From contig NZ_FNSY01000001.1 in NCBI RefSeq assembly GCF_900105515.1, positions 248,001-312,000 on the forward strand: a stretch of 64,000 nucleotides of DNA, given 5' to 3'. Source of the DNA: Streptomyces sp. 2131.1. Lineage in GTDB: Bacteria > Actinomycetota > Actinomycetes > Streptomycetales > Streptomycetaceae. The position numbers and the translations under genes are program-made. The notes beneath the pieces are model-generated. The model made no database searches, was not told the origin of the DNA, and saw only the letters and a program-made list of their open reading frames with translations. Positions 38,342 through 47,550 of this stretch are shown here, piece after piece. Position 1 is the first letter of the stretch, and every line of letters begins with the position of its first letter.

Positions 38342-39556
38342 TCACCAGTCGTGGACGGTGCCGTCGCGCAGCCGGTTGACCGGCAGATACGTCTGCTCGT
38401 ACGGGTGCGCCGCCGCGAGTTCCTCGTCGAGCTCGACGCCGATGCCGGGCGCGTCACCGGGGTGCAGGTGGCCGTCGGTGAAGGTGTAGGCGTGCCGGAA
38501 CACCTCCTGGGTCAGCGCGTTGTGGCCCGAGTACTCCTGGATGCCGAAGTTGTGGACGGCGAGGCCGAGGTGGACGGCCGCGGCCATGCCGACCGGGGAG
38601 ATGTCCTCGGGGCCGTGGATCGCGCTCCTGATCTGGTACTGCGCGGCGAAGTCGAAGAGCTTGCGCAGCGGCGTGACGCCGCCGAAGTGGGTGACCGCTG
38701 AGCGCACGTAGTCGATGAGCTGCTCGGTGATCAGCGTCTGGTAGTCGTACACCGTGTTGAAGACCTCGCCGGTCGCGAGGGGCGTGGTGGTGTGCCGGCG
38801 CACCAGCCGCAGCGCCTCCTGGTTCTCGGTGGGTGTGCAGTCCTCCAGCCAGAACGGGCGGTACCGCTCCAGGTCCTTGCCGAGGCGGGCCGCCTGAATG
38901 GGTGTGAGGCGGTGGTGGGCGTCGTGCAGCAGCGGTATCTCCGCGCCGAACTCCGCCCGTACCGCCTCGAACACCGAGGGGGTGTGCCGCAGGTAGGCGT
39001 CGGTGTCCCAGTCCTCGACCAGGGGCCGGGCCTGCTGGTGGAGGACGCGCGCGCCCTGTTCGTCGGTGGTGTGCACCCCGTAGACGGCCTTGAGGCCGGG
39101 GATGCCCGTCTGGATGCGGACGGCGGGGTAGCCCTCGGCCAGCCGCGCCCGTACGGAGTCGAGGAGTTCGGGGATGTCGCGCCCGTTGGCGTGGCCGTAG
39201 GTGGCGAGGCGGTCGCGGGAGGCGCCGCCGAGCAGCTGGTAGAGCGGCAGGCCCGCGGCCTTCGCCTTGATGTCCCACAGCGCGACGTCCACGGCGGCGA
39301 CGGCGGCCATCGTGACCGGGCCGCGCCGCCAGTAGGCGCCCCGGTACAGGTACTGCCAGGTGTCCTCGATCCGGTGCGGGTCCAGGCCGATGAGCAGGGG
39401 GGCCACATGGTCGGTGAGGTAGCTGACGACGGCGAGCTCCCGGCCGTTGAGCGTGGCGTCGCCGAGGCCGGTGACGCCCTCGTCGGTCGTCAGCTTCAGC
39501 GTCACGAAGTTGCGGCCGGGGCTGGTGACGACGACCTTCGCGTCGACGATCCTCAT
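38342..39556 (-). CDS. manD: D-mannonate dehydratase family (ManD/RspA) enolase-superfamily enzyme
   Basis: A 404-aa enolase-superfamily dehydratase. D-mannonate dehydration to 2-keto-3-deoxygluconate is the best-known reaction, though many ManD-like proteins have low activity or other sugar acids as substrates. Metal ligands and catalytic residues line up with characterised ManD: Asp212 and His214 (HDAHHRL), Glu238 (WLEDC), Glu264 (TGEVFN) and His314 (IHGPED). The N-terminal capping domain and C-terminal HDW tail are typical. It is divergent from an MFS permease 81 bp away, which may import its substrate. Confidence 0.87.
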   Translation of the reverse strand: MRIVDAKVVVTSPGRNFVTLKLTTDEGVTGLGDATLNGRELAVVSYLTDHVAPLLIGLDPHRIEDTWQYLYRGAYWRRGPVTMAAVAAVDVALWDIKAKAAGLPLYQLLGGASRDRLATYGHANGRDIPELLDSVRARLAEGYPAVRIQTGIPGLKAVYGVHTTDEQGARVLHQQARPLVEDWDTDAYLRHTPSVFEAVRAEFGAEIPLLHDAHHRLTPIQAARLGKDLERYRPFWLEDCTPTENQEALRLVRRHTTTPLATGEVFNTVYDYQTLITEQLIDYVRSAVTHFGGVTPLRKLFDFAAQYQIRSAIHGPEDISPVGMAAAVHLGLAVHNFGIQEYSGHNALTQEVFRHAYTFTDGHLHPGDAPGIGVELDEELAAAHPYEQTYLPVNRLRDGTVHDW

Positions 39557-39637
39557 GGTGGCTCTCTTTCGGACTGCGGCGCGCGGCAGCCCGTCGCTCC
39601 GACCGGCGGCCGCCCGCTGCATAGAGTGGCGTGCGTG

Positions 39638-40840
39638 ATGGTGCGTGAGAATACGGGACGGGTGAGCGGGCGCCGGGCGGGGTACGCGGCAGCGGCGGTC
39701 GTGTTCGCCATCGGCATGGCCGGCACCACACTGCCTACCCCGCTGTACGGGCTCTACCAGAAGGAGATCGGCTTCTCCGAGCTGATGGTGACCGTGGTCT
39801 TCGCCGTGTACGCGGTCGCGGTCATCTCCGTGCTCCTGGTGGCGGGCAACTACTCGGACAAGGTGGGCCGCAGACCCGTGCTGCTGGCCGCGATGGCGCT
39901 GTCCGCCGCGAGTGCGGGCTGCTTCCTTCTGGAGAGCGGGCTGCCCCTGCTCTTCGCCGGGCGGGTGCTGTCCGGCGGCGCGGCCGGGCTGCTGAGCGGC
40001 GCGGCGACGGCGGCGGTCATCGAACTGGCCGGCCCTGGACAGCGGGCGCGTGCCGGGTTCGCCGCCACGGCCGCGAACATGGGCGGCCTGGGCTGCGGCC
40101 CGCTGCTCTCCGGAGTGCTCGCCGAGTACACGCCCTGGCCGCTCTCTCTGCCGTTCTGGGTCCACCTGGGGCTGGTGGCCGTCGCCTGCGTCATCACCTG
40201 GCGGCTGGCGGAGACCGTGGCCGGACCGCGGCGGTGGCCACGCCTCGAACCGCAGGGTGTACGGGTGCCCGCGGAGGTGAGGGGCGTGTTCGTGCCGGCC
40301 GCGCTGGCCGCCTTCGCCGGGTTCGCGCTGCTCGGCCTGTTCACGGCGGTCGCGCCGAGCTTCGCGGCCGAGGCGCTGGGCGTGCACAACCTGGCGGTGA
40401 CGGGCGCGGTGGTGTTCTCGGTGTTCTGCGCCTCGACGATCGGGCAGTCGCTCGCCCCTCGCATCGGAGCGCGTAGAGCGCTGCCGATCGGGTGCGCCGT
40501 GCTGATCGCGGGGCTGCTGCTGGTGGCGTCGTCGTTGCTCGCGAAGTCGCTGGTGCTGCTCGTGCTCGGCGCGGTCTGCGGCGGCATCGGGCAGGGGCTC
40601 GCGTTCCGGGCCGCCCTCACGCTGGTCAGCGACGCCGCTCCCACCGAGCACCGGGGCGGCACGATCTCGGCGTTCTTCGTCGTCGCGTACACGGGGATCT
40701 CGGTGCCCGTGGTCGGCGTGGGCGCGCTGGCCACGGCGGTGGGGCTGCGTGACGCGGGGCTCGTGTTCACCGGGTGCGTGATGCTTCTGGCTGCCGTTTC
40801 GGGGACGTACGCGGCGCTCAGGACACCGGCCCGGGCGTGA
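39638..40840 (+). CDS. MFS transporter
   Basis: A 400-aa major facilitator with about 12 membrane spans. The loop 2-3 signature is [13 protein letters not shown] (about residues 69-81), and the N-terminal [29 protein letters not shown] is typical of sugar-acid or drug MFS groups in actinobacteria. A TAGAGT box lies about 10 nt before ATG 39638 with no Shine-Dalgarno, suggesting a leaderless mRNA. Divergent from manD; a link in sugar-acid use is an inference from position only. Confidence 0.85.
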   Translation: MVRENTGRVSGRRAGYAAAAVVFAIGMAGTTLPTPLYGLYQKEIGFSELMVTVVFAVYAVAVISVLLVAGNYSDKVGRRPVLLAAMALSAASAGCFLLESGLPLLFAGRVLSGGAAGLLSGAATAAVIELAGPGQRARAGFAATAANMGGLGCGPLLSGVLAEYTPWPLSLPFWVHLGLVAVACVITWRLAETVAGPRRWPRLEPQGVRVPAEVRGVFVPAALAAFAGFALLGLFTAVAPSFAAEALGVHNLAVTGAVVFSVFCASTIGQSLAPRIGARRALPIGCAVLIAGLLLVASSLLAKSLVLLVLGAVCGGIGQGLAFRAALTLVSDAAPTEHRGGTISAFFVVAYTGISVPVVGVGALATAVGLRDAGLVFTGCVMLLAAVSGTYAALRTPARA

Positions 40841-40964
40841 CCCGCGGCGGGCAGCCCATTCGGACGCAAGGGCCATATTCCCCCATTCGGGCTATATTTA
40901 TGTCTTCGCGACTTTCTCTTCGCAGGGCTCGGGGGTCCGCTCCGACACGAGGAAGGTGTGTCAG

Positions 40965-41369
40965 ATGACCGCTTCCACCCGAGTCCGCCGCTTGCTGGCC
41001 GGCGCCGCCGCGACCGGTCTGCTCGCCGGCGGGGCCGCCCTGGGCACCGCCGCGACCGCCGAGGCCGCCCCGGCTCACACCCCGGCCGCTGCGTCCGCCG
41101 TGACCACCCACCACCACGACCGCTGCACCTGGCAACAAGGCCACTGGCAGAAGCAGTGGGTCAAGGGCCACTGGGCGAAACACTGGGTGAAGGGCCACTA
41201 CGCCGACCACAAGGTGTGGCACCCGGGACACTACGACCGGCACGGGCACTGGCAGCCCGGCCACTGGACGCACCACCCCCAGTGGGTCAAGGGCCACTGG
41301 ACCAAGGTGTACGTCCCCGGGCACTGGGACACGCACTGGGTGAAGGGCCACTGGAGCTGCCACCGGTAG
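40965..41369 (+). CDS. Secreted His/Trp-rich WxxGHW-repeat protein
   Basis: A 134-aa exported protein: signal peptide MTASTRVRRLLAGAAATGLLAGGAAL...AEAA, then a mature part of about 95 residues that is almost wholly repeats of W(V/Q)(K/P)GHW/Y (for example QWVKGHWAKHWVKGHY, HWQPGHWTHHPQWVKGHW, HWVKGHW). Histidine and tryptophan dominate; a single cysteine lies at each end of the mature chain. It resembles WxxGxW-type repeat proteins and could bind metals or wall polymers, but no function is established. GAGGAAG precedes ATG 40965, and an A/T-rich box (TATATTTAT) about 70 nt upstream is a likely promoter. Confidence 0.8.
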   Translation: MTASTRVRRLLAGAAATGLLAGGAALGTAATAEAAPAHTPAAASAVTTHHHDRCTWQQGHWQKQWVKGHWAKHWVKGHYADHKVWHPGHYDRHGHWQPGHWTHHPQWVKGHWTKVYVPGHWDTHWVKGHWSCHR

Positions 41370-41407
41370 GGCGTGCCGCTCAGCCGAGTGCCGCTGAGCC
41401 GTCCCCA

Positions 41408-41440
41408 GTCCCGGGTATCGCGCCGTGCGGCACCCGGGAC
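41408..41440. terminator. Bidirectional terminator
   Basis: GTCCCGGGT (41408-41416) and ACCCGGGAC (41432-41440) form a perfect 9-bp stem between the convergent repeat-protein and SpoIIE genes. Two near-identical copies of GTGCCGCT(C/G)AGCCG precede it. Confidence 0.65.
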
Positions 41441-41442
41441 GG

Positions 41443-43275
41443 TCAGATGCCGGGAATTTCGCCGGGTTCGCCCGAGGCGGCCTCGTTGAGGGCGAACCAG
41501 GCGGTCTTCCCCTCGGGCTCGGGCCGTACGCCCCACTGGTCGGCGAGGATGTCCAGCAGGAGCAGGCCGCGGCCCGAGGACGCGAGTTCGCCCGGGGTCC
41601 GCTGGTGGGGCAGTTCGTCGCCGCGGTCCATGACCTCGACTAGCAGCCGGCGGGTGCCGGTCTCGCCGGACACGGTGGCGTTGAGCGCGCCGTCCTGGTC
41701 GGTGTGCACGAGGACGTTGCCGAGGAGTTCGGTCGCCAGGAGTACGGCGGTGTCGATCTGGTCCGGGCGCGCCCAGTCGTGCAGCAGCGCCTTCAGCTCC
41801 GCTCGGGCCTCGGCCAGCCCCTCGCCCTGGTCCTGGCCGACGGTGAGCATCAGCCGGCGCTGGCTGATCTCGGCGCGGGCGTGGACGGCGTCGCGGCGCA
41901 GCAGCAGGAGGGCGATGTCGTCGCCGTCCCGCGCCACCGCGTCCCGCGCGCCGGGGCCGGGGCTGAGGACGGCCGCCATGAGCCGGTCGGCCATGCCCTC
42001 CAGGTCGTCGGTGGGGCCGGGCGAGAACGCGTCGCGCACCCGCACCCAGCCGGTGTACATGTCGTGGCCGCCGTTCTCGATGAAACCGTCGGTGCACAGC
42101 ATGAGGATCTCGCCCTCGTGGAGGCGCACGGTGTCTACGGGGTAGTCCTCCTCGCCGGGCATCAGTCCGAGCGGCAGCCCGCCGCTGACGTGCTTGAGGA
42201 CGCAGGTGCCGTCCGGCATGCGCAGGACGGGGTGCGGGTGCCCGGCGCGCGCGATGTGCAGGTCGCCGGTGGAGGGGTCGGCCTCGATGTAGAGGCAGGT
42301 CGCGAAGCGGTCCTCGTCGAGGGTGGTCAGGAAGCGCGAGGCGCGTGCGAGGACGGCGTCCGGGCCGTGTCCCTCGGCGGCGTACGCGTGGACGGCGGTG
42401 CGCAGCTGGGCCATCAGCCCCGCGGCGTGCACGTCGTGCCCCTGGACGTCGCCGATGACGACGGCCATCCGTCCGTTCGGCAGGTCGATGCTGTCGTACC
42501 AGTCCCCACCGACCATGAGTCCGCCGCCGGTCGGCACGTAGCGGGTGGCGACGCTCAGTCCGGTCAGGACCGCCCCGGTGGTGTGCATGCTGCGGCGCAG
42601 GCCGCGTGAGAGCTCCAGTTCGGCGCGGCTGGCGCGGGCCCTTTCGAGCACCTGGGTGATCATGCGTCCGGTGACGGTGAGCAGGGCGCGCTCGCCGGCC
42701 GCGAAGTCCATGGGCGTACGGAATGCGGCGAGCCAGACGCCGACGACCCGGCCGGCGGTGACCAGGGGCAGGAAGGCCCACGACTCGCGACCCTTGCGGG
42801 CGGACATGTGCCAGGTCGCCGGGAAGCGGCGGCGGTACTCCTCCGTGGAGCCGAGGTAGACGGCGCGCCCGGTCCTGGCCACCTCGGCGGCCGGGTAGCC
42901 GGTGTTCATGGGCATCCGGAAGCCACGGCCCGCTCCGCCGGGCCGGAAGCCGTACTGCCCGAGCGCGGTGAGGTTGCCGTCGGCGACGCCGAAGACGCAC
43001 TGTCCGTCCAGCGGGAAGTCCGGGGCGTACAGTCCGGCGGCGAGCCGCAGGGCCTCGTCGAGGGTGTCGGCGGCGGCCACCGCGTGTCCGGCCGAGAGCA
43101 GGAGGGAGTCGCGGCGCCGGGCCTCTTCCGGAGTGCCGCCCGCCCGGGTCCCGTTGTCCGGTCCCGGGGGCACCGCCGGGTCGGAACCGGCCGCCTGCAT
43201 CCGGTTCAGCGCTTCGATCTGGTCCAGCTCGGCCTCGAACGCGTCGGTCGGTGGCTCATGCCGTTCACCACCCAT
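41443..43275 (-). CDS. SpoIIE-type PP2C phosphatase with GAF and anti-sigma-like ATPase domains
   Basis: A 610-aa signalling phosphatase: GAF-like sensor (about residues 50-215), PP2C/SpoIIE domain (about 225-460, with VGGDWYDSIDLPNG, VVIGDVQGHDVHAA, LCTDGFIENGG and GDDIALLLLRR) and RsbW-like HATPase (about 480-600, with LLATELLGNVLVHTDQDG and SSGRGLLLLDILADQWGV). It differs from the protein at 14233 in lacking the PAS domain. ATG 43275 is chosen because AAGGGAAG lies 5 nt upstream; an ATG at 43320 is also in frame. Probable role: control of an anti-anti-sigma factor in a stress cascade. Confidence 0.87.
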   Translation of the reverse strand: MGGERHEPPTDAFEAELDQIEALNRMQAAGSDPAVPPGPDNGTRAGGTPEEARRRDSLLLSAGHAVAAADTLDEALRLAAGLYAPDFPLDGQCVFGVADGNLTALGQYGFRPGGAGRGFRMPMNTGYPAAEVARTGRAVYLGSTEEYRRRFPATWHMSARKGRESWAFLPLVTAGRVVGVWLAAFRTPMDFAAGERALLTVTGRMITQVLERARASRAELELSRGLRRSMHTTGAVLTGLSVATRYVPTGGGLMVGGDWYDSIDLPNGRMAVVIGDVQGHDVHAAGLMAQLRTAVHAYAAEGHGPDAVLARASRFLTTLDEDRFATCLYIEADPSTGDLHIARAGHPHPVLRMPDGTCVLKHVSGGLPLGLMPGEEDYPVDTVRLHEGEILMLCTDGFIENGGHDMYTGWVRVRDAFSPGPTDDLEGMADRLMAAVLSPGPGARDAVARDGDDIALLLLRRDAVHARAEISQRRLMLTVGQDQGEGLAEARAELKALLHDWARPDQIDTAVLLATELLGNVLVHTDQDGALNATVSGETGTRRLLVEVMDRGDELPHQRTPGELASSGRGLLLLDILADQWGVRPEPEGKTAWFALNEAASGEPGEIPGI

Positions 43276-43404
43276 CCGGCTTCCCTTCGTCCCGAAGTCG
43301 TCGGCGACTGTTCGTTCCATGCTCCGACGGGAGAGCCGGGTCCGCAGTCCGAGACGTGAGCGAAGAGCCGCCCGGGTGTGCGGGACGCCGGGTGGGGGGC
43401 GGGG

Positions 43405-43450
43405 CCGTCCGCCCGGGCCGGTCAGGGGTCACCGACGGCTCGGCGGACGG
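43405..43450 (-). terminator. Possible terminator after small gene
   Basis: CCGTCCGCC (43405-43413) pairs with GGCGGACGG (43442-43450), with a 28-nt loop, 34 bp past the stop of the 53-aa gene on the minus strand. Confidence 0.45.
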
Positions 43451-43483
43451 TCGGGCGCACGCCCCAACAGGTGGCTTCGGGGA

Positions 43484-43645
43484 TTACCGGTAAGCCGCTG
43501 ACCTGCGGATATCGCTGAAGTCCACGGCCTGGTCGGCCTCGCGCATGGTCTCTTCAGCCACCCGCCGCACCTCGGCCATCACATCGCCGTGCTCTTCGAC
43601 GAGACCGGCGTAGATGGGCGCTTGGGAACTGTCTGTGAAACTCAC
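43484..43645 (-). CDS. Small hypothetical protein
   Basis: A 53-aa acidic, mainly helical protein from GTG 43645 (MSFTDSSQAPIYAGLVEEHGDVMAEVRRVAEETMREADQAVDF in outline). GAGG is about 8 nt before the start, and codon use fits a real gene. It lies upstream of the SpoIIE gene on the same strand (gap 208 bp with a hairpin) and divergent from the SoxR-type promoter. No function recognised. Confidence 0.6.
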   Translation of the reverse strand: MSFTDSSQAPIYAGLVEEHGDVMAEVRRVAEETMREADQAVDFSDIRRSAAYR

Positions 43646-43743
43646 GTCGAACTGCCTCAATCGGTCGTGTATGCCGTGGTCCGGCCGGAAACAGGGGCCG
43701 ATTCTACGCAGGTCCGATGCCGGGTCCGCACGGGGCCCGGAGT

Positions 43744-43774
43744 TTGACCTCAAGTCCGCTTGAGCTTCTAGCGT
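43744..43774 (+). promoter_or_regulatory. SoxR-type (MerR family) promoter with 19-bp spacer
   Basis: -35 TTGACC (43744-43749), -10 TAGCGT (43769-43774), spacer exactly 19 bp. The spacer holds CCTCAAG-TCCG-CTTGAGC (43748-43765), matching the SoxR box CCTCAAG-N4-CTTGAGG at all but one base. It is 70 bp upstream of the ABC exporter start. Confidence 0.8.
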
Positions 43775-43843
43775 TCTGCTCCGCACCCGGTCCCGCACCG
43801 GCCGCCGGGGCCGTACCGAACCGTCCTGCCCTGGAGGCACCGC

Positions 43844-45745
43844 ATGAGCATGGAAGTCACCGCCTGGTCGTCGCTGCACAGCGCGATCAACGCACAGGCG
43901 GACCGCAGACCCTTCTCCCGGGCCACCGTGCGCCGGATCGCCTCCTTCGCCCGGCCGCGCCGACGGCAGCTCTACCGGTTCCTGCTGCTCAGCGTGGTCA
44001 CCGCCCTGCTGGCCGTGGCGACGCCGATGCTGGCGGGGCGGGTGGTCGACGCGATCGTCCAGGGCAAGGAGAGCGGCACCGTCGTGCGGCTGGCCCTGCT
44101 GATCGCCGTGATCGCCGTGGCGGAGGCCGCCCTCGGACTGCTGACGCGGCTGCTGTCGGCGACGCTCGGCGAGGGGCTGATCCTGGACCTGCGCACGGCG
44201 GTGTTCGACCACGTCCAGCGGATGCCGGTCGCCTTCTTCACCCGGACCCGGACCGGGGCGCTGGTGAGCCGGCTCAACAACGACGTCATCGGCGCACAGC
44301 GGGCGTTCAGCAACACCCTGTCCGGGGTGGTCTCCAACATGGTGACGCTGGTGCTGACGCTCGTGGTGATGCTGACCATCTCCTGGCAGATCACCCTGCT
44401 CGCGCTGGTGCTGCTGCCGGTGTTCGTCGTACCGGCCCGGCGGATGGGCTCACGCATGGCGCGGATGCAGCGCGAGGCCGCAGCGCACAACGCGGCGATG
44501 AGCACACAGATGACCGAGCGCTTCTCCGCGCCCGGCGCCACGCTGGTGAAGCTCTTCGGCCGGCCCGCGGACGAGTCCGCCGAGTTCGCGGCGCGGGCCG
44601 GACGGGTACGCGACATCGGCATCCGTACGGCGATGGCGCAGTCCACGTTCATCACGGCGCTGACCCTGGTGTCCGCGCTGGCCCTGGCGCTCGTGTACGG
44701 GCTGGGCGGCTACTACGCCCTGCGCGGCACCCTGGAGCCTGGCGCAGTCGTGACACTGGCCCTGCTGCTCACCCGGCTCTACGCCCCGCTGACGGCGCTC
44801 GCCGGTGCCCGGGTCGAGGTGATGAGCGCGCTGGTGAGCTTCGAGCGGGTCTTCGAGATCCTGGACCTGAAGCCGCTGATCGCCCAGAAGCCGGACGCCC
44901 GCACGGTTCCCGAGGGGCCGGTGTCCGTGGAGTTCGACGGGGTCTCCTTCGGCTACCCGTCCGCCGACAGGGTCTCGCTGGCCTCGCTGGAGGAGGTCGC
45001 GACGCTGGACTCCCGCGGCGGTACGCGCGTGCTCCACGACGTCTCCTTCCGGGCCGAGCCGGGCCGGATGGTCGCCCTGGTCGGTTCGTCGGGCGCCGGC
45101 AAGTCGACGATCGCCCAGCTGCTGCCCCGGCTCTATGACACCGACGAGGGCGCGGTACGGCTGAACGGCGTCGACGTACGCGACCTGACCGCCGAGTCGA
45201 TCCGCGAGACGCTCGGCATGGTCACCCAGGACGGGCACCTCTTCCACGAATCGGTGCGCGCCAACCTTCTGCTGGCGAGGCCCGGAGCGTCCGAGGACGA
45301 CATCTGGGACGCCCTGCGGCGCTCCCGGCTCGACGGGCTGGTCGCCTCGCTGCCCGACGGGCTCGACACGGTCGTGGGTGAGCGCGGCTACCGGCTGTCC
45401 GGCGGTGAGCGCCAGCGGCTGACGATCGCCCGGCTGCTCCTTGCCCGGCAGCGGGTTGTCATCCTGGACGAGGCGACCGCGCACCTGGACTCCACGTCCG
45501 AGGCGGTCGTGCAGGAGGCGCTGGGCGAGGCGCTGGAGGGGCGCACCGCCGTGGTGATCGCGCACCGGCTGTCGACGGTCCGGGCCGCCGATCTGATCCT
45601 GGTCGTCGAGGAGGGCCGGGTGGTGGAACGGGGCACGCACGCCGAACTGCTGGCGGCGGGCGGGCGGTACGAGGAGTTGTACCGGACCCAGTTCGCGTCA
45701 CCGGACGCGCCGGAGGGGCGGGAGGAGACCGTACCGTCCGTCTGA
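43844..45745 (+). CDS. ABC exporter (fused permease-ATPase), predicted SoxR-regulated
   Basis: A 633-aa half-transporter of the type I exporter fold. Six membrane spans lie in residues about 45-330; the NBD has Walker A GSSGAGKST (about 416), signature LSGGERQR, Walker B VVILDEATAHLD and H-loop IAHRLSTVRAADL. There is an extra segment of about 20 aa between the first NBD strand and RVLHDVSF. The promoter is of the SoxR type, and S. coelicolor SoxR is known to induce an ABC transporter (SCO7008) in response to its redox-active antibiotic; this gene may be the equivalent, exporting a redox-active compound. GGAGG is 7 nt before ATG 43844. Confidence 0.9.
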   Translation: MSMEVTAWSSLHSAINAQADRRPFSRATVRRIASFARPRRRQLYRFLLLSVVTALLAVATPMLAGRVVDAIVQGKESGTVVRLALLIAVIAVAEAALGLLTRLLSATLGEGLILDLRTAVFDHVQRMPVAFFTRTRTGALVSRLNNDVIGAQRAFSNTLSGVVSNMVTLVLTLVVMLTISWQITLLALVLLPVFVVPARRMGSRMARMQREAAAHNAAMSTQMTERFSAPGATLVKLFGRPADESAEFAARAGRVRDIGIRTAMAQSTFITALTLVSALALALVYGLGGYYALRGTLEPGAVVTLALLLTRLYAPLTALAGARVEVMSALVSFERVFEILDLKPLIAQKPDARTVPEGPVSVEFDGVSFGYPSADRVSLASLEEVATLDSRGGTRVLHDVSFRAEPGRMVALVGSSGAGKSTIAQLLPRLYDTDEGAVRLNGVDVRDLTAESIRETLGMVTQDGHLFHESVRANLLLARPGASEDDIWDALRRSRLDGLVASLPDGLDTVVGERGYRLSGGERQRLTIARLLLARQRVVILDEATAHLDSTSEAVVQEALGEALEGRTAVVIAHRLSTVRAADLILVVEEGRVVERGTHAELLAAGGRYEELYRTQFASPDAPEGREETVPSV

Positions 45746-45748
45746 CGC

Positions 45749-45784
45749 GGGCCGCCCCCGGTCCATGTGGACCGGGGGCGGCCC
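45749..45784. terminator. Strong bidirectional terminator
   Basis: A perfect palindrome with 17-bp arms, 45749-45765 and 45768-45784, between the convergent ABC exporter and PepSY lipoprotein genes. Confidence 0.8.
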
Positions 45785-45798
45785 GGAGCGGGGGGCGC

Positions 45799-46584
45799 TC
45801 AGTCGCTGTCGGTTTCCTCGTGGGTGATCGAGCCGTTCGACGCGTCGATGTCGAAGGTCGTCTTCTTCCAGTCCTTGGTGACTACGTCGGTCTTCCAGAC
45901 GAGGACGTTCTTGTCGTTCTCGTCGAGGTCGAGGGACGTCACCGTGCCCTTCTTCTTCGCCAGGGCCGCCTTCGCCGCCTGCTGGGGCGTCTGCTTGGCC
46001 TCGGCCATCCGCTTGACGGTCTTCGTCTTGTCCGAGGTGTCCTGGTCGGAGTCCTCGCTCGAGCTGACCACCTTGCCGGAGACGGCGTCGATGCGGACCT
46101 TGTGCTTCGATCCGGACTTGTCGGCGACGGTTGCGACCCACTGCGGTCCGGCGCCGGGCGTGGCGCTGCCGGTCGGCGACGGGCTGCCGGTCGGCGAGGG
46201 ACTGGGGCTCGCGCTCTCGTCGTCGTCCGTGTCGCCCGGGCCCTTGAGTTCCAGGTCGATGAGCTTGCTGTCCTTGACCGCGCCCTCGGCCGTGGTGATG
46301 GCCTTGTCGTAGGTGACCTTGGTGGCGGAGATCAGTTCCTTGCGTTCCTGCTGGTCCTCGGTCATCCGGCCGGGCGAGGCGCTCCCGCTGGGGGACGGGC
46401 TCTTCGTGGCCTCGGGCACGGCGCGGGCGGCCTCGGAGGTCTTCGTGGTCGTGGAGTCGCTGCCGCTGTCCTGGCCGCAGCCGGTCAGCAGGGCCGCGCT
46501 GAGCACGACGCAGGCGACGCCCGCGGCGCGCAGCCGGTGGGCACGGAGGAATCCGGTGTTCTTGGCGTGGGAGTCACGTGTCAT
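45799..46584 (-). CDS. PepSY-domain lipoprotein
   Basis: A 261-aa lipoprotein: signal peptide with lipobox LLTGC (lipid Cys at residue 36), a Ser/Thr/Pro-rich region, a first PepSY-like domain (ISATKVTYDKAITTAEGAVKDSKLIDLELKG ... PQWVATVADKSGSKHKVRIDAVSGKVV) interrupted by an SPSPSPTGSPSPTGS linker, and a second one (QTPQQAAKAALAKKKGTVTSLDLDENDKNVLVWKTDVV ... DIDASNGSI). PepSY domains inhibit or chaperone proteases outside the cell. Start ATG 46584 has only a weak ribosome site. Confidence 0.82.
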   Translation of the reverse strand: MTRDSHAKNTGFLRAHRLRAAGVACVVLSAALLTGCGQDSGSDSTTTKTSEAARAVPEATKSPSPSGSASPGRMTEDQQERKELISATKVTYDKAITTAEGAVKDSKLIDLELKGPGDTDDDESASPSPSPTGSPSPTGSATPGAGPQWVATVADKSGSKHKVRIDAVSGKVVSSSEDSDQDTSDKTKTVKRMAEAKQTPQQAAKAALAKKKGTVTSLDLDENDKNVLVWKTDVVTKDWKKTTFDIDASNGSITHEETDSD

Positions 46585-46785
46585 GCCCGCATGCTTAACC
46601 GCCGTACGGCCCCGGCATGTGGAATGACCGGGCAGTGTCACCCGATCGACCGTCTTCCCGTTCCGACCTGCGTATCCCCGGCGGGCCGGGGGGATTTTGT
46701 GCACGAGGGGCGAAGATGCGACGACAGTCCGAATTCCCTGTCCACGCGGCTCGCGATCCGGACGCTTTGGTGCGAGCCTGAATGC

Positions 46786-47103
46786 ATGACCTGGGCGTCC
46801 TGGACAACACGCGGAGTGTATTCGGGGCACGGCGGCGTGCTCACCGAGGAGGTCGGGCCGCTGTCCGGTGACCTGACCATCCACACCACTTGGGCGGAGG
46901 GCACGGCACAGATCACCGTGCAGTACACCGACGCGGCCGACTGGTTCACCATGGCGGGCAGTCCCGTTCCCTGCCCGTCGGAGGAAGCGAGCCGTACGCT
47001 GCACGCGGCCGCCGTCGAGGCGGTACGGCAGGGTTCGGCGGCCACGGTGCCCCTGGTGCAGTCCGGCTCCGAACACGCGGCGGGCGAAGCCGCCGCGGAG
47101 TGA
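46786..47103 (+). CDS. Conserved hypothetical protein
   Basis: A 105-aa protein of a type I believe is common in Streptomyces, beginning MTWASWTTRGVYSGHGGVLTEEVGPLSGDLTIHTTW and containing AQITVQYTDAADWFTMAGSPVP. The pattern suggests a small beta-rich fold with a C-terminal helix. The ribosome site is weak. Divergent from the PepSY lipoprotein across a 201-bp region in which I see no clear operator. Function unknown. Confidence 0.65.
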   Translation: MTWASWTTRGVYSGHGGVLTEEVGPLSGDLTIHTTWAEGTAQITVQYTDAADWFTMAGSPVPCPSEEASRTLHAAAVEAVRQGSAATVPLVQSGSEHAAGEAAAE

Positions 47104-47157
47104 CACGAGTTCGTTCCCGTACGGGCTCCGTCACCGCCCGGCCCTGCGCGCGGGCGA

Positions 47158-47352
47158 TCAGGGCCTGATGCTGCTCACCACGTCGGCGGTGGCCATGATG
47201 CCGTCCTGGATGGTGGGGGCCATGCTCGTCCCCGCCAGGAAGAATCCGAGCAGTCCGCACACGAGCGCGTGGGAGATCTTCAGTCCGCCGTTGCGGAGGA
47301 AGATCACCGCGAGAATCAGCAGTAGCAGCACCACTGAGATCGAAATAGCCAT
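47158..47352 (-). CDS. Small conserved membrane protein
   Basis: A 64-aa protein: N-terminal transmembrane helix (ISISVVLLLLILAVIFLRNGG), a second hydrophobic stretch (ALVCGLLGFFLAGTSMAPTI), and a short tail. The LKxxHALVCxLxGFxLAGTSxAPTI pattern recurs in small Streptomyces membrane proteins of unknown role, some near mobile-element genes, but nothing mobile is next to it here. GGAGGAGG precedes ATG 47352. It is convergent with the preceding gene. Confidence 0.7.
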   Translation of the reverse strand: MAISISVVLLLLILAVIFLRNGGLKISHALVCGLLGFFLAGTSMAPTIQDGIMATADVVSSIRP

Positions 47353-47550
47353 GGCCAACCTCCTCCGCCGCACCTGATTTGCGGCATTCGGCGTCAGTGT
47401 GGCGCAGCCCTGGGGCCGTCCGGTGCACTGGCGTGTCCGCCAAACGGGTAGGCCTTGAGTCAGGCCCTGAGAAGCGGGGAAGGGGTTGCGGCGCTCCCGG
47501 CGCAGGGGGTGGGGTACGCCTCTGTGCCCGCACCCCCCACGACGGAAACC

